Position numbers and translations under genes: made by a program. The notes beneath the pieces were generated by a model, which had not been told where the DNA came from, did not search any database, and worked only from the letters and a program-made list of their open reading frames with translations. Positions 57,436 through 64,000 of a stretch of 64,000 bases of DNA are shown here, piece after piece. The number at the start of each line of letters is the position of its first letter. Position 1 is the first letter of the stretch. This DNA is from Phytoseiulus persimilis (taxonomy: Eukaryota; Arthropoda; Arachnida; Mesostigmata; Phytoseiidae): the NCBI GenBank assembly GCA_037576195.1, contig CM075102.1, positions 30,500,745 through 30,564,744 of the forward strand, given 5' to 3'.

Positions 57436-57654
57436 ATGGAGTCTGCAGACGTTGTTTGGGAAGCTCTGAACCAGACAGCCTCTCCCCCGTGAGTCGCCAT
57501 CTTACAATAAAGAATAGTTGCGTCGACTGCTCACTCGCTCGCTCGCTTGCTTCTCGTGTCTGTAGTGCGCACCGCTCCTCCTCTGCCTTGTGTTGTATGA
57601 CGCCGGTTGGAAGCAGCGCTGCGATTTCCGACAATTCTGATTTTAAACCAAGTG
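57436..57654 (+). CDS. Candidate 5' exon pair of an unidentified gene
   Basis: An ATG in good context (AACATGG) opens an exon at 57436-57488 (MESADVVWEALNQTASP) ending at a GTGAGT donor in phase 2. An acceptor (TGTCTGTAG) starts a second exon at 57566-57654 that continues in matching phase (SSAAISDNSDFKPSG) and ends at a perfect GTAAGT donor in phase 1. A third acceptor near 58,380 (TCACTCAG) could continue in phase with VDTNTKFSIDGDGLDR. The residues are not recognisable to me. Splice sites and phases support a real transcript, but the chance of coincidence is appreciable. It might also supply an alternative 5' end for the zinc-finger gene downstream. Confidence 0.3.
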
Positions 57655-58762
57655 GTAAGTGAAGATTTATTCATTTTTTACAAGTCTGTCGATAGTTTGA
57701 AGCCGCTAGGCAAATCTGAGAGCAGCCCGCGAGCCTCTTGAGAGCTCTGCACGAAACACGCCGAGGTTGAACATTCCGCCACTTTTCGCGTTAGGCTTAG
57801 AGACGTTCAAAGTCTCCGAGGTCCTAATCACTGATTTGAAACCGTGCAGTCGGGCTTGCATTTTCTCGGATCATGTCGTAGAGGTTTCCTGTCGCGGACT
57901 TGAAGCTACCTCGATCGCTCCGCAGTCGCGGGTCGCGTTCGGGAACCGAAAATCCAGATACGGCTGTCTGAGGTCAACGAGGATGAGTCGCCGTCGAGGT
58001 TTGCGTCGTGTCGCCGGCCGGGGATCCGCCGCCATGTCGATGCTTACAAAGAGCGATATCGAAACTCCGTTTCAAAGGTCTCGTTTCTCGAATGAGCCGC
58101 TTGTAAATTTGAAGATGTTCCCGAGCGGCTGTTCGAATGATTTGAGACCTCTGGCACGTTGGAGTTGTATCAAAGACGTATCATCGCCGAACACACGTGT
58201 GGCGTACGGCGTCCACTGAAGTTCGCAGTCGACCACGCTGCGATTTCGTTTTTTTTCGGTGAATAACGATTGACGTCGTCGAACAATGCGGGAGTCGAGC
58301 CATGACTTGAGCTCGAGAGGAAGGAGAATCGGAGGATACAATGATGCTGCTTTTGTTGATGTTGCGGTTGTGTCACTCAGTGGACACGAACACCAAATTT
58401 TCCATCGACGGAGATGGACTCGATCGGTATAATCGCGGTCTAAAACAACCACAGCGTCTACAACGTGACGCCATTCATGTTTTCCTCTTAAGGTGTCCGT
58501 ATATATTTGAACGTATATTTATCAACCGTTAACCCGTTCTAATGGCTAGTCATCTGTGAGCTTCGGCTCTCCGATGGGACGGTCGAAAACCGTTGAAGGA
58601 AGCTCCTGCGCTTGTTATGGTTGTTGTTTCATTCTTATTGGCAGATCGCATAGAGTTGGAGAGTCGAAACTACCTGAGCGTCGAGCGGAATTAGTTTCCG
58701 TTCATTGACGCCATAACTTGCAATTTGAAAAGTGACCTCCACACTCACTGGGAATAACTTGA

Positions 58763-58805
58763 GTGATGATGATGGTGAAGATGACGATGAGAATGATGAA
58801 GAGGT
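58763..58805. repeat. Imperfect GAT/GATGA simple repeat
   Basis: The tract consists of degenerate GAT and GAA triplets without surrounding splice sites. It is most likely non-coding simple sequence. Confidence 0.7.
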
Positions 58806-59068
58806 TGCTCATGATTTATAATTGGTGATTGATGGTTAGGCAGAAGTACGAACTCATTTTGTTGATTGACGCATTAAAAGCGCTGTATCGATGGGCTGTT
58901 GTTGATTGCAGCGAACGTGAGCGCGCGCGTTCACTCCGTGTTTATTCAGAGAGTGAGGCATAGGAAGACCAGAACATCAGCGACAGCGACAGGGAGCCTG
59001 CCTCCACGCAACTCCGTTCATCTAGCCATCCATCCCACGATTGGCCACCTTCAAAGCCGCCCCGATTG

Positions 59069-59105
59069 CATCGATTGATCCATCGATTGATCGATCCGTC
59101 GATTG
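59069..59105. repeat. Short tandem repeat of ATCGATTGATC units
   Basis: Two nearly perfect copies of a 12-base unit are followed by a degenerate third. The repeat ends about 85 bases before the zinc-finger gene's start codon, so it lies in its promoter or 5' untranslated region. The unit contains overlapping palindromic ATCGAT and TGATCA-like cores. Confidence 0.8.
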
Positions 59106-59188
59106 AAAAACAAACAGAAAAAGCGGTTGATCCTTGATCAGGTTGTACTTTGACTTCGATCGGATACCCCCCCACTTACTCGACGAAG

Positions 59189-61290
59189 ATGGCGTACAGA
59201 CAACGCGGCGGCCGCCAATTTGATGCCGAACCGTGGATTGGCGGAAATAATAGCTGGGGCAACCAGCCTATGTGGCAAGGGGGAGCTGGTGGTCACCACC
59301 ACGGTGGTCAAGGCTATGGCCACCATCCGCAGGGCGGCTATGGAAACCAAGGGCATAATCAGGGGGGTGGTGGATACTATCCCCCTGGACCACCCCAAAG
59401 ACAGCCCCCGCGTCACAGCAACTATCAGCAACCGAACAGGGGCTATAACCAGCGTCCCCCGCAACAACAACTGCAGCAGCAGCAGCAGCACCAGGTGAGC
59501 CAAGACCACCGTTGGTCCATGTAGGGCGGGCACGACGATTCACGGGGTTGGCAATTTGACCAAAAACGAACCAAACGAGATGATCACTTCGAAATTCAAA
59601 AAATTACTTCCCTTCTCGCCCCCCTTGTGCAATCGAATGCCATATCTATCTCTTCGAAGTCTTCTTTCGACTAGCATCCTTTGCTAGCGACTGACAGAGG
59701 GACGACTGTGTTGAACGAAGACATCTTTTTTGTTCTTTCGTTTTATTATGATTTACTATACCGGTCGACGATTCGTGGCGTTGAATTTCCCTGCGACATT
59801 CCAATCATTTCATCAATCATTTTGTGGTCACTGGGAGTTTCATTATCGTGCTCCTAAAGTGTCACTCAGTCATAGTAGTTGATGTGTCGATCGACAGTCA
59901 TTCCCACGACGTAGGGTCGGGAATGAGCAAGGTAAGGCGTTTTTCGTCCCGCTCCCCCTGTTCCAAAGTGTGTGGCGTCGTCGTGTTGCTAAAGTCGTCA
60001 CTTGCAGGGCCAGAACCGTGGCGTCAAGAGGCCTGCTCAGCAGAACTTCAACAATGGAGTCACTGTTGTTAAGAGGCTCCGCGGGGCCCGTGGGAGCGGT
60101 GGAAGAGGACCACAGAAGGCTCAGGTCAAGAAAGAACAGCAACCCGCGAAGGATGAGTGTGTCGTTCTCGACGACACCGAGAAAAAGGCGTAAGTTTGAA
60201 CCCACAGTTCACCGCAAAACTGTTCGGGGAGTCTATGTGTCTCTCGTTTCAAGAATAAATAGTCGCAGCCTTTCGGGACGATCCCTCAGTTTGGGTCCGA
60301 CTCCTAATGAACGTTGTTCGCATAACAGTCAAGAGGGAACCTGCAAGATCTGCCAGGAAAAATTCGATGGCACCTACAACCAACACAAGCTGACCAAGCC
60401 TCATCGCGAGAAGCGGGCCCAAAAATATCCTTCCTGTGGGCCTTGCGGTTTGAAATTCAACGGCGACGATGCCCGCCAACGCTACGAAGTGCATCTCGGG
60501 TCGAAAGCTCACATGCAAGTTGTGGAAACCGCTGAGCTGGACGTCAAGGAAGGCCAAGAGCCTGAGGGTTAGTAGTTGGATTTTCCGAATTCGCCTCAAA
60601 TACCCGGAGGAACATGCTATCCCTCGAGGCCAGAGCGAAAGAACCAGTTTTCGAACGCATGAATCTTTCCAGGCACGGAACTCTGCGAGCCGATTGAGGC
60701 CGTGATGTGCACACTCTGTGAGTGCGTCTTCAAGAAGGAGTTCGTGGAAACTCACTGCAAAACCAAGGGCCATCTGAAGCGAATCACCAAAAAGAAGGCT
60801 GAAGCTGAACGCGCAGCCAAGAAGGCCGAAGAGGAGGCCAAGAAGGCCGAAGGCGGAGAAGCCAAGGAGGGTGAAGCGACCGAGGAGAACGGTGAGGCCG
60901 CCGAAGAGAACGGCGATGAAGCCGAGGACGATGGCGAGGAAGATTTCGCCGAGGAAGAAGAAGAGGCTGAAGGCCAGGAGGCCCAAGAAGCTGATACCGC
61001 TGTCGACGAGGCTGCTGCGCCGGAGGAGGAACTTGCAAGTACCGAGGCTAACGCTTCTGAGGATGCCACTCCGGCTGAAGAAGCGGAGCCCGCCGCTGAG
61101 CCGGAAACCCCCGCACCCGAGCCGGTCAAGGTAGGTTCGAGTTCATCGAACGGATTTGATCGTGGATCATTGTCCCTTTTCGCGAAGTGATCTACGGAGT
61201 TGATTTATGTGCTCAACCAGAACCTTCCTGCAGGCTACACCCGCCAAGCGAGGCACTGCAAGGCGCGGACGCGGCCGAGGCAGGAAGTAA
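59189..61290 (+). CDS. Three-finger U1/matrin-type zinc-finger protein with RGG-like ends
   Basis: Five exons, 59189-59494, 60008-60189, 60329-60567, 60673-61130 and 61234-61290, join in phase to give 413 residues. The N-terminus (1-100) is Gly/His/Gln/Tyr-rich and ends in a Gln run. Three fingers follow the C-x2-C...H-x5-H pattern of dsRNA-binding or matrin-type fingers: Cys168/171 with His182/188, Cys199/202 with His218/224, and Cys255/258 with His270/276. Finger 3 is followed by a Lys/Ala/Glu helix and a very acidic region (about 290-390). The basic RGRGRGRK tail resembles an RGG box. The architecture suggests a nuclear RNA- or DNA-binding protein, comparable in finger type to ZNF346/JAZ, but I cannot assign an orthologue. 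The start is the first ATG in frame, with good context (AAGATGG). Confidence 0.85.
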
Positions 61291-61857
61291 GCATTAGAAT
61301 GTCTTCTGAACAGCTGGGACTATCTTCTCAACAAGGACCGAAACATACGCCTAAAGAAACGTATTCGCGTAACGTCGGAAACTTAAGCAGGATTTAGAAG
61401 AACAACATAATCTCCATTCTTATGACTAACCTAAAAAACGAGAACTCCCGCACATCCAAGCTGCGAGAGAGGCTTCTAGCCACAGCTGTAAATTTGAACA
61501 TATATTCAATATCTATGACTGAACAGGCGGGTATGTTCAACGCCGTATGCGCGAACTCGATTCGGTTTCAATCAGTTCCAATATATGCCCTCACTGACGA
61601 AAATAAAGGCTGGTGTAATACTTTAACCATGTCACGAAACTCTTCATTGAGGTCCGACAAATATTGATGACCCATGTTGGACCAGTCTTACACTTCTTCT
61701 GATTGGACGGGGATCGCGCGTATCCAACTTCCGTATTCGAACCCGTTCCTGTAGAACCTCGACACCAGGTGGACGCCGCGCCTCCCTGACAGCTATCAAA
61801 TCCGAGATCTGGGTAGATCCTACAAACTCCAAATAACTCGACTCAAGTGAGAACGTT
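61291..61857. other. 3' region of the zinc-finger gene
   Basis: No coding frame of note is seen. It carries a plus-strand AATAAA about 310 bases past the zinc-finger stop, then about 250 bases to the stop of a candidate minus-strand exon. Confidence 0.5.
61602..61607 (+). terminator. AATAAA poly(A) signal, zinc-finger gene
   Basis: This is the first canonical AATAAA after the stop at 61290. It is followed by a GT/T-rich stretch suitable as a downstream element. Confidence 0.55.
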
Positions 61858-62085
61858 TCATATTTGGGCTTGCACGGCGAAGAACTTTCGTAGCGACTCG
61901 GCATCCATCTGCATTAGGGCTTTTGTGGATTCCTCCCTCCACAGTTTCTCCTGTTTGGCGAGATTCTGCAAGATGGATGAGCGTCCGAAGACCTGATAGA
62001 AATCCCACCGGACCTGGCGAAGAATCCACGCGAACCTGACGTAACCCGTCAAGAAGCGGATGGAGAGCCCGACAATACTCTCGGT
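61858..62085 (-). CDS. Candidate last exon of an unidentified gene
   Basis: A minus-strand frame runs from an acceptor (TAGTTTAG) to a TGA stop. It encodes 75 residues with a protein-like, amphipathic helical composition (RFAWILRQVRWDFYQVFGRS, then ESTKALMQMDAESLRKFFAV). A shorter version starts at a better acceptor (CATCTTGCAG) at 61965. No family is recognised. It may belong with the candidate exons at 62.5-63.3 kb, but the intervening junction could not be placed without a phase conflict. Confidence 0.35.
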   Translation of the reverse strand, partial: TESIVGLSIRFLTGYVRFAWILRQVRWDFYQVFGRSSILQNLAKQEKLWREESTKALMQMDAESLRKFFAVQAQI

Positions 62086-62487
62086 CTAAACTATCGAAAC
62101 ATCTTAAGATCCTATACGAGCACCGAGCTTCAAAGTGACGATCAACCGTAGGGAGAATCTCTGGTGACGTGAATCTGTTCCCTCAGTGACGGCTTGATGA
62201 TGGCGGTTTCGTTGACCGGCTATGAAGTCGATGTAGCTTAAAGGGAATCGCATAATGGATGAGGTGTCGTGTCAAACACTGGAAAGCCAGGTCTCAACGC
62301 GGAGATTTCCGGGAGCTGAGCTCTCTCGCGCGGCAAATTATAGAGTCACCTAATCGGAGGAAAGCAGGGGAACGTGCCTCTCCATCTCAGAATTCTCGAC
62401 AACGGAGTTCTTCTGAGGAGAGATGTAATTCCAAGGTCTTGGGGTGGTTTCACTCTGACGAATTCTCCGGAGGGATTACATTTCTAC
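62086..62487. other. Unresolved gap between candidate exons
   Basis: This gap lies between candidate minus-strand exons. An acceptor (TCTCCTCAG) near 62,412 and a donor (GTGACT) near 62,350 could define another small exon, but the reading phase does not fit either neighbour. Confidence 0.3.
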
Positions 62488-63282
62488 CATCCTCGTGGAC
62501 ATTCTGCGATTGGAGATCTGATCTCCGGGGTATGCCGATGGTGGCACGGATAAAAATTTGAGGTTGTGCACTTGTCGACGTCCCATCTTTTCCGGTTTCT
62601 CCCAAGAGGGCTGCATTGCCGAGTTTAGCCACGGCGACGGCATTTCTCCGCGATCAGTGGTGTATTAGAGGAGGGAGGGGGGGGGTAGCCCCCGGAGATA
62701 TGAATTGCCCATTTTTGCACTGTAATTCCAAGATCGCTTTGTATCTTTCAATCATTGGAAGAGTTCAAGAACTCACACTCCGAGAGAAGTGCACATCGGC
62801 GGGAACAGAATTCCATCTCCCTCGAGCAAAAAGCGCTCCTTATCCCTTTCCAATGCACAGCTTATTTGGATCATCGCTTCCAACGCCCCCACTCTCTCAT
62901 CCTCGTCCTTGACGACAAGTCTCAGCGGCGCCGATAAATGGTGGCCGAACTCACCCTCCAAGCCGATTGTTTTTCCATGACCTCCGTTTGTTGTAGGGGA
63001 ATGGGTAGACTTTGAACACCGAGGCATCCATCCTCCATTGAACTCCTGCGAAAATCGAATCGATTTTGCTACGCGAGGACTCTACTCACTTCGAATCACA
63101 AGAGATTGGACCTGCCCGAGAGTACATTGATTGATGCAAAGCTTAGAACTCCCTACGAGAATGCGAAACAAATAGAATGACATGAAGTGAAACGCGTGCT
63201 TCCAGAACCTACCACCGGAGTTGCACGGAGAGGATTTTAGAGGAGCAGGTTTCAATGTGGGAACTTCCGTGGAGTGATCGAG
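62488..63282 (-). CDS. Candidate four-exon fragment of an unidentified gene
   Basis: Minus-strand exons 63282-63213, 63045-62955, 62920-62777 and 62610-62488 join in consistent phase across three introns with GTAGGT, GTGAGT and GTGAGT donors. The peptide runs STEVPTLKPAPLKSSPCNSG, then WRMDASVFKVYPFPYNKRRS, then ALEAMIQISCALERDKERFL, then RKRWDVDKCTTSNFYPC. It has several Cys residues and looks like real protein, but I recognise no domain. The acceptor before 62920 (CGCCGCTGAG) lacks a pyrimidine tract and is the weakest point. Frames upstream at 63,299-63,513 (such as EPFLISNVLLQHLPSDLTEH) look coding too and may be earlier exons. Confidence 0.33.
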
Positions 63283-64000
63283 CTCATTCAAAACAATTCA
63301 ACGACGATGAAACACCACACACGCTATCGGAGCTCCAATAGGAAAACGTTTCAGCTCGCTGGGGCCAAACAGAACCAATTCATTCACCCAATGTTCCGTT
63401 AGGTCCGAGGGGAGATGCTGAAGAAGAACATTGGAAATCAAGAAGGGCTCCCGCTCGTCGTGAGATTCGCTCAGATTCGCCACAATAGAGAACATTCTGT
63501 TGGATTCGTCCTCCTCCGGGTAAGAAAGTCGAATACTTGGTTACAGCCATCTTGACTCAATGGGACGAAGAACGAATACGTATTTCTCGAACTGTCGCTC
63601 TCATGATCAGTGCCATTAGAATTGAGCGCTAACGGCTGGGCAGCATATACTTGCGGCATAATTTCGCGAATCAGCGATTGTCGAAGATGAAGAGTTCAGC
63701 AGTCCTTGTGACATGCGACAACCATCTACGCAGCCTCGCCAGTCCATATTCAGTGCGCAACCGGTTCCGAAGATTGTGACGGGCACATTCCACACTGCGA
63801 TGAAAGAAACTGAGAGAAAGGACGATCTGTAACTCGCGAGAGAGACTCGATAGAGTTCACACAAAGGAGTCAGCGAAAACCATCAACCCCAACCAAGAGT
63901 ATGGCTGATTACTCGCAGGATCCCATCCGGCAAAAGTAGACGCTCGACTTCTACCGAACCGCGTCCTTATTTTTAGAGGGCCTCTGCTGCAAAATTATCA
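63283..64000. other. End of window; possible upstream exons on the minus strand
   Basis: Minus-strand frames at 63,299-63,513 and 63,471-63,700 are open and protein-like (ELKRFPIGAPIACVVFHRR; NTYSFFVPLSQDGCNQVFDF). They could be 5' exons of the unidentified gene. An acceptor (TTTCATCGCAG) occurs near 63,800. No start codon or complete chain could be fixed, and the gene may extend past the window edge. Confidence 0.3.

Larger units (their letters stand above)
57655..59188. other. Intergenic or intronic stretch before the zinc-finger gene
   Basis: Apart from the possible third exon near 58,380 there is no supported gene. A plus-strand ORF at 58,341-58,532 begins MMLLLLMLRLCHS, which is too short and too basic for a confident signal peptide. 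A GAT-rich tract and a tandem GATTGATC-type repeat occur nearer the zinc-finger gene. Confidence 0.4.

Noticed and set aside
40690-58220. A 15-base identity (around 40,698 and 58,204) with similar WTPY peptide readings on the minus strand
   Set aside because: Matches of this length are expected a few times by chance in 64 kb, and the flanks do not align.
58341-58532. Small secreted peptide starting MMLLLLMLRLCHS
   Set aside because: The hydrophobic core is too short and interrupted by Arg, no mature peptide pattern follows, and the same bases work equally well as the end of an intron (TCACTCAG acceptor).
60249-61129. Antisense frames over the acidic end of the zinc-finger gene
   Set aside because: They read as Leu/Phe- or Ser/Ala-rich peptides only because the sense strand is Lys/Glu/Ala-rich. 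They have no independent signals.

Overview
The window is eukaryotic nuclear DNA, most likely from an arthropod. GC content is near 50%, introns are short (mostly 50-450 bases) with GT-AG ends, and nine protein-coding genes have exons that join in consistent reading phase. A chelicerate such as a mite is my guess from gene compactness and protein style. It is an inference and was not tested.

Layout: 1-13,807 contains no gene I can support; it holds microsatellites, a 32-base G run and scattered chance-length ORFs. 13,808-18,275 (+) is a 13-exon Fes/Fer-family tyrosine kinase. It converges on 18,644-21,345 (-), a TEX10/Ipi1-type ribosome-biogenesis factor. 23,196-26,547 (-) is an 11-exon tryptophan hydroxylase, the rate-limiting enzyme of serotonin synthesis. 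29,261-31,252 (+) encodes a proline-rich, probably cytoskeletal protein. It converges tail-to-tail on 31,772-33,848 (-), a secreted M14 zinc carboxypeptidase, with poly(A) signals of the two genes only about 40 bases apart. 35,023-36,471 (+) is a single-exon armadillo/HEAT-like gene. 37,882-38,692 (+) is the proteasome beta-4 subunit (PSMB2). 40,951-45,883 (-) is an 8-exon RUSC-like RUN-domain protein of about 1,310 residues. 59,189-61,290 (+) encodes a three-finger, RGG-tailed nucleic-acid-binding protein.

The stretch 45.9-57.4 kb has no gene I can support. It does contain coding-like scraps, including a short ORF with a dibasic/amidation-like motif and a diverged second copy of its core. 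57.4-57.7 kb (+) and 61.9-63.3 kb (-) hold candidate exons of genes I cannot identify.

The genes do not form a pathway; this is an ordinary mixed chromosomal segment. I saw no reverse transcriptase, transposase, capsid or integrase motif, no CRISPR array and no convincing tRNA or rRNA gene. No obviously new multi-gene system was found. The most unusual items are the non-canonical GC-AG intron in the hydroxylase, the apparent loss of SH3 in the RUSC homologue, the PSMB2 stop codon lying inside its poly(A) signal, Asn in the carboxypeptidase specificity pocket, the intronless ARM-like gene and the unidentified exon clusters.
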